Source: Aspidapion aeneum
Lineage: Eukaryota; Arthropoda; Insecta; Coleoptera; Brentidae
Assembly: GCA_963576565.1 (NCBI GenBank)
Contig: OY755039.1
Location: forward strand, 135,914,869-135,978,868
DNA length: 64,000 nt
Direction: 5' to 3'
Shown here: in pieces, positions 10,661 through 25,627 of the stretch
How positions within the stretch are numbered: the first letter of the stretch is position 1
How the letters are laid out: each line of letters starts with the position of its first letter
Translations under genes and position numbers: made by a program
The notes under the pieces: generated by a model
Told to the model about the DNA's origin: nothing
Databases searched by the model: none
Seen by the model: only the letters and a program-made list of their open reading frames with translations

Positions 10661-11870
10661 AGGTTTTCTTATTAAAATTTTTTAACTTATTCTTAGATTC
10701 TGATATAACTTAAAAGCATAAAAATTCAATTTATGATAAAATAAATCGATTTAAATTATTTTTTTAGTCGAGCGTGAAGAAAAATAAACATATCTCCTGG
10801 GAAACAAAACCGATTTAAAAAATTTTAGAAGTGTTGTATAGAGAATCAAAATACCTTTAAACGAGGTATTACGTGGCCCCTCTTCCAAATTAAAAAATTT
10901 GATGTCAAATTTTTGAAATTAGGTTCTTTTGACATAACTCACTTAGCTCAAATATCCTCAAAAAAAGTTCCATTAATAAGACATTTTACCAGAAATCGAT
11001 ATCTCTTTTTGTTCAAAAGTTAGTAGGGGGTCTATTTAGTTCCGCACTGTATATTGTTTTCTGTGTACCTTGTTAAATGTAAGAGCTAATCTTTATTATT
11101 ACAAAACAAGGAGAGTGCTAATAAATAGAGAAAGAGAAAAATGCTGTACTATGTATTCTTGAACGGCCTCTATTTGAGTAATAACGTAATAACCCAAATG
11201 ATATAAAGTGTACTGATCATCATTACGTAAAGGTCATTTATCAAACGCCACAGCCTTCTTTAATTGCCGTGTGAATCTTTTTTTGATAACTTTCTTTAAA
11301 CGTCAATCAAGAATCTTCTTAACACACTACGTAAAATCGCAAATTATCGTTTTAAAATGTGTGATTTTGATTAAATTATACTAGAATAAAAAATAACCGG
11401 CTTTGCAATTTAACCCGACTCGCACGCGTCGTAGCGTAATAAAATTGCCTCAACCATCAAACTAGCTCATAGAACATACAATATGGGTAAAATCTTTATT
11501 TTGTATAGGAAAGCCTGCTTAGAAAAAGAAAAACTATATTAGCAAGTGTTTAAATAAGAATATGTATATAAGGTTTACACCGACGACGTTGGGCAATCCC
11601 CACTTCCGCATTAAGACTAGAAAGAAGCGGGGGAACATTAGAGGAGAAATTGTATTGTGATGAAATTGTTTTAAAACTGTTGTGGTTAGATGGAACGACC
11701 AAATAACTAGTCCAAGAAACTAAAAATCGATTTACTTTAGTCATGTGATCATATGCAAGAGAGTTAAATTGAAAGTCACGTGACTAAAAGAAGGTAGGTT
11801 TCTGTGTCTCGCGCAAAGGTAGATCAAAGGCAAAGGTGTTAAAAATAATACTTGTCAATAATTTTTTTTA
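10661..11870. other. Spacer, nothing recognised
   Basis: AT-rich DNA without identifiable repeats. A minus-strand 64-codon frame (11,550-11,744) has no recognisable domain and is not called. Confidence 0.45.
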
Positions 11871-11878
11871 CAAATAAT

Positions 11879-13026
11879 CAGTGGCGGCGCGTGGTAAAAA
11901 GCTTTCGGAGTGCACACCAAAAAAAAAAAAAATTGCGGCGCAGGCGGAATTATTTTTTGCAAATAATTAAAAAATGAGATATTTAGTTAGATATTAGTTA
12001 CCTACCTATTATTATTGAAATTATAAATAAATAATAAATGTATCATACCTAGTTTACTAATGGCAAAGATGAAAATTTAATTGTTTTTAAATATTGCACA
12101 CTTTAATTGTTTTTAAATATTGCACACTAATGTTATCAGAATTAGAAACTTCCGCCATTATCGTAAATACCAAATCGTTGAAATCAAACCAAACCGCCAG
12201 CGCCCGACCGATAATGCCAAATTAGTGGTGTGCAAATACTATCTACTCCGAACTTTAATATCTGATACATGGGCGGATTCGAAGTAATCGAATATCCTTC
12301 GACGCCAAATAATCGTTACTCGAATCCCGAATGACACCGAAGCCGAAGTGTTACTTAAGTATCAATTGTATCGGCATCGGCCGTATGAGTAATGAGTTTG
12401 GAGCACTTGTAATCATTTGGACCGATATTTATATATTGGATTTACCGATAATATAATATAAATAATAATAAAATCTAATACTCGAATAGGAAGTATCAGT
12501 ATCTACTCAATACTTGGAAAAATTATTGCACATCACAATGCCAAATTGTCTAAGTGCACTAATTAAAAGTGCCCTTGAGCTCCTCTAACATGCAACGCGA
12601 ACCATGGGTGCGGGGGGCGTCACGGGAGTGCGGGCGGCATCGAGGCTAGCTTTTGCACAGATTTTGACCTAGGCACTGCCGCAGGAAGGTTCAGATTCTA
12701 TGTACTGTAAAATTCTATTGGGACAGGTCGTCCTCTCTTTCTATATTTCGTAATTAGAATGCGACACAACGTCTACGGAGCAAATAAAAGTGAATAATTA
12801 GATTCGAACTAACTATATAGCGCATCCGCCAGCATCCACCGCAGGTGGTTTGAACACGAATACAAACACATACATACCGGGTATTAATTTGTAGGTAATT
12901 GGTAATATTCCAGTCTTTAGTGAATTCCTAATAGTTTGGCGTAATTATTAATTAAATTTTAGTATTTTTTAAAGTAAAATTTGGGAGTGCACGTGCACAT
13001 GTGCACTTATGGAGAAACCGCCACTG
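11879..13026. mobile_element. Non-autonomous hAT element, 8-bp TSD CAAATAAT
   Basis: The termini CAGTGGCGG and CCGCCACTG are exact inverted repeats, flanked by CAAATAAT on both sides (11,871-11,878 and 13,027-13,034). This is the hAT signature. Subterminal GAGTGCACA and TGTGCACTT are also inverted. The 1,148-bp body has no transposase frame. It holds a GC-rich patch at 12,590-12,660, unlike the surrounding DNA, and a 26-bp tandem duplication at 12,076-12,127. Confidence 0.9.
12076..12127. repeat. 26-bp tandem duplication
   Basis: Two exact head-to-tail copies of a 26-bp unit ending AAATATTGCACAC. It is internal to the hAT element. Confidence 0.9.
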
Positions 13027-13250
13027 CAAATAATATAATACAATAAAAAGATTTAATAATAATTTTAGTTTTAAGATTAATTTTTTCTTTGAGCGTAATA
13101 ATTAGTGTAGCATTTTTAACTTGATAGAACGAAAAGTTTTAGGTTATATTCAAATTCGTAAGGGTCCTAATAAAGTAGGATTTATAGGCATTTTTTAATC
13201 TTTTCCTAATGTTGTAACATTATTTGTAAAATAGCAAATAAATCGATATA

Positions 13251-13890
13251 CAGTGAAACCTCTCCTTGCGGACACCTCTATTAAGCGGACATTTCCTTTA
13301 GGCGGACAAATTTGTTGGAACCAAGCTTTTCCCTATTTCTTTACATGTAAGATTCACTCTTATAACCGGACATTCTAATAACCGGACGCGGACAATTTTT
13401 TTTGCTTGAAAAGTTCTGAAACCTCCGATAGCCGGACGCGAACCTCTGACGACGGGACGGAGCGCTGCACGACATGGGTATAAATATTATTTAGTGTGTT
13501 GGCAACAACACACTCTGCAGCCGGGGATTTACCTTTTTCCGTTTTATTGCGGAGACTAAATATTTCTTTCGTATTTACAACATATTTGATTAGGTGGGAT
13601 TGCTGTTTTTTATTTTTACTGTTCAGATGGATAGTAATAGATCTCTTTAAAATGGCGCCTAGTAAAAAACTTCTCAGTTGACGTGAAAAAATAGAAGTTA
13701 ACGTTTCGGAGAAGGAATATCTATCATCACGACAGATCGCTGAAAAATGTAATATCGGAAAAACGTAAGAAGCGGAAATTGTTAATAAGTATATATTAAA
13801 ATTTCGCAGTTCTCTCTCATAAGCTGACCCCTCCAATAAGCGGACAAAATCGACCAAACCGCGAGTGCCCGCTTATAGGAGGTTTCACTG
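13251..13890. mobile_element. Pogo/Tigger-type element remnant, TA target
   Basis: The ends CAGTGAAACCTC and GAGGTTTCACTG are inverted repeats flanked by TA on both sides (13,249-13,250, 13,891-13,892). Subterminal regions repeat GCGGACA-like motifs (13,278-13,310 and 13,831-13,872), as Tigger elements do. At 640 bp it is an internally deleted copy; only the start of the transposase survives at 13,652. Confidence 0.88.
13652..13768 (+). pseudogene. Pogo/Tigger transposase N-terminal HTH fragment
   Basis: The frame begins MAPSKKLLS, hits a TGA at codon 10, and continues REKIEVNVSEKEYLSSRQIA followed by EKCNIGKT and TAA. The basic start followed by 'S.RQIAEK..I.K' is the pattern of the CENP-B/pogo N-terminal helix-turn-helix that binds the element ends. 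The catalytic DDE domain is missing. Two stops make it inactive. The minus-strand 160-codon frame over the same DNA (13,375-13,857) is a shadow. Confidence 0.7.
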
Positions 13891-14430
13891 TAATTTTAAT
13901 TTATATTATTTTTCACCAATAATAAATTTTAACATTTTTAAAGACAAATAAAAACAATGCAAGTACGAAATTTTATTTACAAATATTTAGTTTATTTTGG
14001 GAGTATTTTTAATAGCCATTTAAATACTCTGCCAATATATGGGCACCTAAGCTCACACTAGGCACTATAGTTATAGTGTACGTGTGAGCTAATATAACTA
14101 AAAACTGAAATATATTTTATTCAACTCCAGACTTAATTACCTTTCGTTTGATACCACACAAGTTATGTTTTGACTAACTCTATTTTTTTAAATTAACTAA
14201 AATGTATTTTGTTTAACTCCAGACTCAATTACCTTTCGTTTGATATCACACACGCCATATTTTCACATAAACTCTAATTTTTTAAAGTTACCCCCACCAT
14301 TTTATTTGGCTTGTGTTCAGTGGATTTTGTTGATTTTTAAATGGGACCATTTCGACCCAAAACCCAACCTAGGTACCAAATTTAATTCAAATCGGGCAAG
14401 TGATTTTTGAGTTATGCGCGTTGGTCGTTA

Positions 14431-17400
14431 CAGACAGACATACAGACATACAGACATACAGACATACAGACATACAGACATACAGACATACAGACATACA
14501 GACATACAGACATACAGACATACAGACATACAGACATACAGACATACAGACATACAGACATACAGACATACAGACATACAGACATACAGACATACAGACA
14601 TACAGACATACAGACATACAGACATACAGACATACAGACATACAGACATACAGACATACAGACATACAGACATGCAGACATACAGACATACAGACATACA
14701 GACATACAGACATACAGACATACAGACATACAGACATACAGACATACAGACATGCAGACATACAGACATACAGACATACAGACATACAGACATACAGACA
14801 TACAGACATACAGACATACAGACATGCAGACATGCAGACATGCAGACATGCAGACATGCAGACATGCAGACATACAGACATACAGACATGCAGACATGCA
14901 GACATGCAGACATGCAGACATACAGACATACAGACATACAGACATACAGACATACAGACATACAGACATACAGACATACAGACATACAGACATACAGACA
15001 TACAGACATACAGACATACAGACATACAGACATACAGACATACAGACATACAGACATACAGACATACAGACATACAGACATACAGACATACAGACATACA
15101 GACATACAGACATACAGACATACAGACATACAGACATACAGACATACAGACATACAGACATACAGACATACAGACATACAGACATACAGACATACAGACA
15201 TACAGACATACAGACATACAGACATACAGACATACAGACATACAGACATACAGACATACAGACATACAGACATACAGACATACAGACATACAGACATACA
15301 GACATACAGACATACAGACATACAGACATACAGACATACAGACATACAGACATACAGACATACAGACATACAGACATACAGACATACAGACATACAGACA
15401 TACAGACATACAGACATACAGACATACAGACATACAGACATACAGACATACAGACATACAGACATACAGACATACAGACATACAGACATACAGACATACA
15501 GACATACAGACATACAGACATACAGACATACAGACATACAGACATACAGACATACAGACATACAGACATACAGACATACAGACATACAGACATACAGACA
15601 TACAGACATACAGACATACAGACATACAGACATACAGACATACAGACATACAGACATACAGACATACAGACATACAGACATACAGACATACAGACATACA
15701 GACATACAGACATACAGACATACAGACATACAGACATACAGACATACAGACATACAGACATACAGACATACAGACATACAGACATACAGACATACAGACA
15801 TACAGACATACAGACATACAGACATACAGACATACAGACATACAGACATACAGACATACAGACATACAGACATACAGACATACAGACATACAGACATACA
15901 GACATACAGACATACAGACATACAGACATACAGACATACAGACATACAGACATACAGACATACAGACATACAGACATACAGACATACAGACATACAGACA
16001 TACAGACATACAGACATACAGACATACAGACATACAGACATACAGACATACAGACATACAGACATACAGACATACAGACATACAGACATACAGACATACA
16101 GACATACAGACATACAGACATACAGACATACAGACATACAGACATACAGACATACAGACATACAGACATACAGACATACAGACATACAGACATACAGACA
16201 TACAGACATACAGACATACAGACATACAGACATACAGACATACAGACATACAGACATACAGACATACAGACATACAGACATACAGACATACAGACATACA
16301 GACATACAGACATACAGACATACAGACATACAGACATACAGACATACAGACATACAGACATACAGACATACAGACATACAGACATACAGACATACAGACA
16401 TACAGACATACAGACATACAGACATACAGACATACAGACATACAGACATACAGACATACAGACATACAGACATACAGACATACAGACATACAGACATACA
16501 GACATACAGACATACAGACATACAGACATACAGACATACAGACATACAGACATACAGACATACAGACATACAGACATACAGACATACAGACATACAGACA
16601 TACAGACATACAGACATACAGACATACAGACATACAGACATACAGACATACAGACATACAGACATACAGACATACAGACATACAGACATACAGACATACA
16701 GACATACAGACATACAGACATACAGACATACAGACATACAGACATACAGACATACAGACATACAGACATACAGACATACAGACATACAGACATACAGACA
16801 TACAGACATACAGACATACAGACATACAGACATACAGACATACAGACATACAGACATACAGACATACAGACATACAGACATACAGACATACAGACATACA
16901 GACATACAGACATACAGACATACAGACATACAGACATACAGACATACAGACATACAGACATACAGACATACAGACATACAGACATACAGACATACAGACA
17001 TACAGACATACAGACATACAGACATACAGACATACAGACATACAGACATACAGACATACAGACATACAGACATACAGACATACAGACATACAGACATACA
17101 GACATACAGACATACAGACATACAGACATACAGACATACAGACATACAGACATACAGACATACAGACATACAGACATACAGACATACAGACATACAGACA
17201 TACAGACATACAGACATACAGACATACAGACATACAGACATACAGACATACAGACATACAGACATACAGACATACAGACATACAGACATACAGACATACA
17301 GACATACAGACATACAGACATACAGACATACAGACATACAGACATACAGACATACAGACATACAGACATACAGACATACAGACATACAGACATACAGACA

Positions 17401-20400
17401 TACAGACATACAGACATACAGACATACAGACATACAGACATACAGACATACAGACATACAGACATACAGACATACAGACATACAGACATACAGACATACA
17501 GACATACAGACATACAGACATACAGACATACAGACATACAGACATACAGACATACAGACATACAGACATACAGACATACAGACATACAGACATACAGACA
17601 TACAGACATACAGACATACAGACATACAGACATACAGACATACAGACATACAGACATACAGACATACAGACATACAGACATACAGACATACAGACATACA
17701 GACATACAGACATACAGACATACAGACATACAGACATACAGACATACAGACATACAGACATACAGACATACAGACATACAGACATACAGACATACAGACA
17801 TACAGACATACAGACATACAGACATACAGACATACAGACATACAGACATACAGACATACAGACATACAGACATACAGACATACAGACATACAGACATACA
17901 GACATACAGACATACAGACATACAGACATACAGACATACAGACATACAGACATACAGACATACAGACATACAGACATACAGACATACAGACATACAGACA
18001 TACAGACATACAGACATACAGACATACAGACATACAGACATACAGACATACAGACATACAGACATACAGACATACAGACATACAGACATACAGACATACA
18101 GACATACAGACATACAGACATACAGACATACAGACATACAGACATACAGACATACAGACATACAGACATACAGACATACAGACATACAGACATACAGACA
18201 TACAGACATACAGACATACAGACATACAGACATACAGACATACAGACATACAGACATACAGACATACAGACATACAGACATACAGACATACAGACATACA
18301 GACATACAGACATACAGACATACAGACATACAGACATACAGACATACAGACATACAGACATACAGACATACAGACATACAGACATACAGACATACAGACA
18401 TACAGACATACAGACATACAGACATACAGACATACAGACATACAGACATACAGACATACAGACATACAGACATACAGACATACAGACATACAGACATACA
18501 GACATACAGACATACAGACATACAGACATACAGACATACAGACATACAGACATACAGACATACAGACATACAGACATACAGACATACAGACATACAGACA
18601 TACAGACATACAGACATACAGACATACAGACATACAGACATACAGACATACAGACATACAGACATACAGACATACAGACATACAGACATACAGACATACA
18701 GACATACAGACATACAGACATACAGACATACAGACATACAGACATACAGACATACAGACATACAGACATACAGACATACAGACATACAGACATACAGACA
18801 TACAGACATACAGACATACAGACATACAGACATACAGACATACAGACATACAGACATACAGACATACAGACATACAGACATACAGACATACAGACATACA
18901 GACATACAGACATACAGACATACAGACATACAGACATACAGACATACAGACATACAGACATACAGACATACAGACATACAGACATACAGACATACAGACA
19001 TACAGACATACAGACATACAGACATACAGACATACAGACATACAGACATACAGACATACAGACATACAGACATACAGACATACAGACATACAGACATACA
19101 GACATACAGACATACAGACATACAGACATACAGACATACAGACATACAGACATACAGACATACAGACATACAGACATACAGACATACAGACATACAGACA
19201 TACAGACATACAGACATACAGACATACAGACATACAGACATACAGACATACAGACATACAGACATACAGACATACAGACATACAGACATACAGACATACA
19301 GACATACAGACATACAGACATACAGACATACAGACATACAGACATACAGACATACAGACATACAGACATACAGACATACAGACATACAGACATACAGACA
19401 TACAGACATACAGACATACAGACATACAGACATACAGACATACAGACATACAGACATACAGACATACAGACATACAGACATACAGACATACAGACATACA
19501 GACATACAGACATACAGACATACAGACATACAGACATACAGACATACAGACATACAGACATACAGACATACAGACATACAGACATACAGACATACAGACA
19601 TACAGACATACAGACATACAGACATACAGACATACAGACATACAGACATACAGACATACAGACATACAGACATACAGACATACAGACATACAGACATACA
19701 GACATACAGACATACAGACATACAGACATACAGACATACAGACATACAGACATACAGACATACAGACATACAGACATACAGACATACAGACATACAGACA
19801 TACAGACATACAGACATACAGACATACAGACATACAGACATACAGACATACAGACATACAGACATACAGACATACAGACATACAGACATACAGACATACA
19901 GACATACAGACATACAGACATACAGACATACAGACATACAGACATACAGACATACAGACATACAGACATACAGACATACAGACATACAGACATACAGACA
20001 TACAGACATACAGACATACAGACATACAGACATACAGACATACAGACATACAGACATACAGACATACAGACATACAGACATACAGACATACAGACATACA
20101 GACATACAGACATACAGACATACAGACATACAGACATACAGACATACAGACATACAGACATACAGACATACAGACATACAGACATACAGACATACAGACA
20201 TACAGACATACAGACATACAGACATACAGACATACAGACATACAGACATACAGACATACAGACATACAGACATACAGACATACAGACATACAGACATACA
20301 GACATACAGACATACAGACATACAGACATACAGACATACAGACATACAGACATACAGACATACAGACATACAGACATACAGACATACAGACATACAGACA

Positions 20401-23400
20401 TACAGACATACAGACATACAGACATACAGACATACAGACATACAGACATACAGACATACAGACATACAGACATACAGACATACAGACATACAGACATACA
20501 GACATACAGACATACAGACATACAGACATACAGACATACAGACATACAGACATACAGACATACAGACATACAGACATACAGACATACAGACAGACATACA
20601 GACATACAGACATACAGACATACAGACATACAGACATACAGACATACAGACATACAGACATACAGACATACAGACATACAGACATACAGACATACAGACA
20701 TACAGACATACAGACATACAGACATACAGACATACAGACATACAGACATACAGACATACAGACATACAGACATACAGACATACAGACATACAGACATACA
20801 GACATACAGACATACAGACATACAGACATACAGACATACAGACATACAGACATACAGACATACAGACATACAGACATACAGACATACAGACATACAGACA
20901 TACAGACATACAGACATACAGACATACAGACATACAGACATACAGACATACAGACATACAGACATACAGACATACAGACATACAGACATACAGACATACA
21001 GACATACAGACATACAGACATACAGACATACAGACATACAGACATACAGACATACAGACATACAGACATACAGACATACAGACATACAGACATACAGACA
21101 TACAGACATACAGACATACAGACATACAGACATACAGACATACAGACATACAGACATACAGACATACAGACATACAGACATACAGACATACAGACATACA
21201 GACATACAGACATACAGACATACAGACATACAGACATACAGACATACAGACATACAGACATACAGACATACAGACATACAGACATACAGACATACAGACA
21301 TACAGACATACAGACATACAGACATACAGACATACAGACATACAGACATACAGACATACAGACACACAGACATACAGACATACAGACATACAGACACACA
21401 GACATACAGACACACAAACACACAGACACACAGACATACAGACATACAGACATACAGACATACAGACATACAGACATACAGACACACAGACATACAGACA
21501 TACAGACACACAGACATACAGACATACAGACATACAGACATACAGACATACAGACATACAGACATACAGACATACAGACATACAGACATACAGACATACA
21601 GACATACAGACACACAGACATACAGACATACAGACATACAGACACACAGACATACAGACACACAAACACACAGACACACAGACATACAGACATACAGACA
21701 TACAGACATACAGACATACAGACACACAGACATACAGACATACAGACACACAGACATACAGACATACAGACATACAGACATACAGACATACAGACATACA
21801 GACATACAGACATACAGACATACAGACATACAGACATACAGACATACAGACATACAGACATACAGACATACAGACATACAGACATACAGACATACAGACA
21901 TACAGACATACAGACATACAGACATACAGACATACAGACATACAGACATACAGACATACAGACATACAGACATACAGACATACAGACATACAGACATACA
22001 GACATACAGACATACAGACATACAGACATACAGACATACAGACATACAGACATACAGACATACAGACATACAGACATACAGACATACAGACATACAGACA
22101 TACAGACATACAGACATACAGACATACAGACATACAGACATACAGACATACAGACATACAGACATACAGACATACAGACATACAGACATACAGACATACA
22201 GACATACAGACATACAGACATACAGACATACAGACATACAGACATACAGACATACAGACATACAGACATACAGACATACAGACATACAGACATACAGACA
22301 TACAGACATACAGACATACAGACATACAGACATACAGACATACAGACATACAGACATACAGACATACAGACATACAGACATACAGACATACAGACATACA
22401 GACATACAGACATACAGACATACAGACATACAGACATACAGACATACAGACATACAGACATACAGACATACAGACATACAGACATACAGACATACAGACA
22501 TACAGACATACAGACATACAGACATACAGACATACAGACATACAGACATACAGACATACAGACATACAGACATACAGACATACAGACATACAGACATACA
22601 GACATACAGACATACAGACATACAGACATACAGACATACAGACATACAGACATACAGACATACAGACATACAGACATACAGACATACAGACATACAGACA
22701 TACAGACATACAGACATACAGACATACAGACATACAGACATACAGACATACAGACATACAGACATACAGACATACAGACATACAGACATACAGACATACA
22801 GACATACAGACATACAGACATACAGACATACAGACATACAGACATACAGACATACAGACATACAGACATACAGACATACAGACATACAGACATACAGACA
22901 TACAGACATACAGACATACAGACATACAGACATACAGACATACAGACATACAGACATACAGACATACAGACATACAGACATACAGACATACAGACATACA
23001 GACATACAGACATACAGACATACAGACATACAGACATACAGACATACAGACATACAGACATACAGACATACAGACATACAGACATACAGACATACAGACA
23101 TACAGACATACAGACATACAGACATACAGACATACAGACATACAGACATACAGACATACAGACATACAGACATACAGACATACAGACATACAGACATACA
23201 GACATACAGACATACAGACATACAGACATACAGACATACAGACATACAGACATACAGACATACAGACATACAGAGATACAGACATACAGACATACAGATA
23301 TACAGACATACAGACATACAGAGATACAGACATACAGACATACAGACATACAGACATACAGAGATACAGAGATACAGACATACAGACATACAGACATACA

Positions 23401-24771
23401 GACATACAGACATACAGACATACAGAGATACAGACATACAGACATACAGACATACAGACATACAGACATACAGACATACAGACATACAGACATACAGAGA
23501 TACAGACATACAGACATACAGACATACAGACATACAGACATACAGAGATACAGACATACAGACATACAGACATACAGACATACAGAGATACAGACATACA
23601 GACATACAGACATACAGACATACAGACATACAGACATACAGAGATACAGACATACAGACATACAGACATACAGACATACAGACATACAGACATACAGACA
23701 TACAGACATACAGACATACAGACATACAGACATACAGACATACAGACATACAGACATACAGACATACAGACATACAGACATACAGACATACAGACATACA
23801 GACATACAGACATACAGACATACAGACATACAGACATACAGACATACAGACATACAGACATACAGACATACAGACATACAGACATACAGACATACAGACA
23901 TACAGACATACAGACATACAGACATACAGACATACAGACATACAGACATACAGACATACAGACATACAGACATACAGACATACAGACATACAGACATACA
24001 GACATACAGACATACAGACATACAGACATACAGACATACAGACATACAGACATACAGACATACAGACATACAGACATACAGACATACAGACATACAGACA
24101 TACAGACATACAGACATACAGACATACAGACATACAGACATACAGACATACAGACATACAGACATACAGACATACAGACATACAGACATACAGACATACA
24201 GACATACAGACATACAGACATACAGACATACAGACATACAGACATACAGACACACAGACATACAGACACACAGACATACAGACATACAGACATACAGACA
24301 TACAGACATACAGACATACAGACACACAGACATACAGACATACAGACATACAGACACACAGACACACAGACACACAGACATACAGACATATAGACACACA
24401 GACATACAGACATACAGACACACAGACATACAGACACACAGACATACAGACATACAGACATACAGACATACAGACATACAGACACACAGACATACAGACA
24501 TACAGACATACAGACATACAGACACACAGACACACAGACATACAGACATACAGACATACAGACATACAGACATACAGACATACAGACATACAGACATACA
24601 GACATACAGACATACAGACATACAGACATACAGACATACAGACATACAGACATACAGACATACAGACATACAGACATACAGACATACAGACATACAGACA
24701 TACAGACACACAGACATACAGACATACAGACATACAGACATACAGACATACAGACATACAGACATACAGAC
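14431..24771. repeat. 10.3-kb tandem array of the octamer ACAGACAT (~1,290 units)
   Basis: The whole interval is the unit CAGACATA in tandem. From about 14,919 to 20,588 I see no substitution (about 5.7 kb). Variants cluster: A-to-G (CATGCA) at 14,671-14,918, T-to-C (CACACA) at 21,361-21,752 and 24,241-24,712, C-to-G (GAGATA) at 23,273-23,645. A single 4-bp half-unit slip lies at about 20,589. Because the unit has no stop codon in any phase and 8 is coprime to 3, every frame on both strands stays open for about 10 kb, with repeating QTYRHTDI (plus) or SVCLYVCM (minus). These frames are not genes. Confidence 0.98.
21361..21752. repeat. Duplicated variant block inside the octamer array
   Basis: Two blocks carry the same order of variant units (CACACA, three standard, CACACA, standard, CACACA, an AACACACA unit, CACACA, then further CACACA units): 21,361-21,512 and 21,609-21,752. 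The offset is 248 bp (31 units) for the first part and 240 bp for the second, so the copies differ by one unit. This is a segmental duplication within the array. Confidence 0.85.
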
Positions 24772-24984
24772 TGTATTGTATGTATGTAGTTAATATCTCG
24801 CTACTACAGTTCGTTATCTTTGACTGACTGCTTATGCGCGACGTCCGGCCCTATATGAGTCGTCGAACCTTCGCGAATTATCCATCCTCTTTCAATTCAC
24901 GATTATACTAGCCTTTTCTAGAACGTGTCATAGATAACGCAACTAAAACCTAGACTAAGAATACAACTATAAGATAAGTCCACC
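24772..24984. other. Unique DNA after the array
   Basis: The array ends abruptly in CTGTATTGTATGTATGTAG and runs into sequence with no match elsewhere in the window and a higher GC content (GCGCGACGTCCGGCCC at 24,836). No feature was recognised. Confidence 0.5.
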
Positions 24985-25177
24985 TAATTCGGCCTTTGCG
25001 TATTTAAAAACCGGATTTATTAGTGTCGGTATTTATTAAATGAAAATTAGCGTCTGTATTATTAAATTTGACTTTGGTATGTCAATTTTGAGACTTCAGC
25101 TGTTAGTTTTCTGTGTAAATGTGTCAAAATAAAGTCGATTCTAAAATAAAGTCAGGTTTTACTCCAATAAGTCCCTA
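24985..25177 (-). mobile_element. Element E, truncated copy
   Basis: Reversed, this matches 28,233-28,450: CGGCCTTTGCGTATTTAAAA, TTTATTAAATGAAA, GTCAATTTTGAGA, TTTCTGTGT, and the end GTCAGGTTTTACTCCAATAA then GTCCC next to TA. The other end present in the 28-kb copy is missing. Confidence 0.75.
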
Positions 25178-25627
25178 ATGTCGAACCGCTATATCTCCTT
25201 AAAAACACTTTGGTTTTATCAAGTCATAAAACTTAGAGCCTGAAGGTTAATTCTTTAGTACGTTATTATTTAAATTGGAGATACTTTATCGCATTTGTAA
25301 AACATTTGTGTAAACTTGGTGGACTATTCGTGTTTAATTTGAGCTACCGCACGTGATTTAGGCGATATCGGAGACCGAAAGGTGGAAAATTTGAAATTCT
25401 AATGCGCACCCGTAGCACGCCAACTCGAAAATACCACTTCTTTAAAAGCACATAAATTTTGTCAAAAGTGTCAAAGTAGAAATGCATGTAAAATAAATTA
25501 TTTACCAATATTAGGTACCTACTTTTTGAACAGGCCCAGAAATATTACTGTTCTGGGTATCTACTCTGGGTCTTAGATCCTACGTCCACTGCCAAATTAA
25601 AATCCATTTTTAGTTAACTAAAAGGCT
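25178..25627. other. Spacer, nothing recognised
   Basis: No repeat or coding signature seen. Confidence 0.45.

Larger units (their letters stand above)
14022..24771 (+). mobile_element. Element A, copy 2, with hugely expanded internal microsatellite
   Basis: 14,022-14,430 is closely collinear with copy 1 from 852 (AAATACTCTGCC start, GCTCACAC/GTGTGAGC hairpin, CTTTCGTTTGAT blocks, then the 'accaaattt...gggcaagtgatttttgagttatgcgcgttggtcgtta' core). The microsatellite starts at 14,431, exactly where it does in the other copies. The right half present in copies 1 and 3 (GGCGCAACGAAAAAGTTT and onward to the terminal hairpin) is not found after the array ends at 24,771. Confidence 0.8.

Noticed and set aside
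13375..13857. 160-codon minus-strand frame
   Set aside because: Shadow of the pogo/Tigger remnant; no recognisable domain, and the plus strand carries the transposase signature.
14431..24771. CRISPR-like or telomere-like array
   Set aside because: No spacers and the unit ACAGACAT is not a telomere repeat; it sits inside element A.
14387..24827. Six overlapping open frames of about 3,300-3,475 codons
   Set aside because: They are the octamer array read in different registers; no start context, domain or flanking coding sequence.
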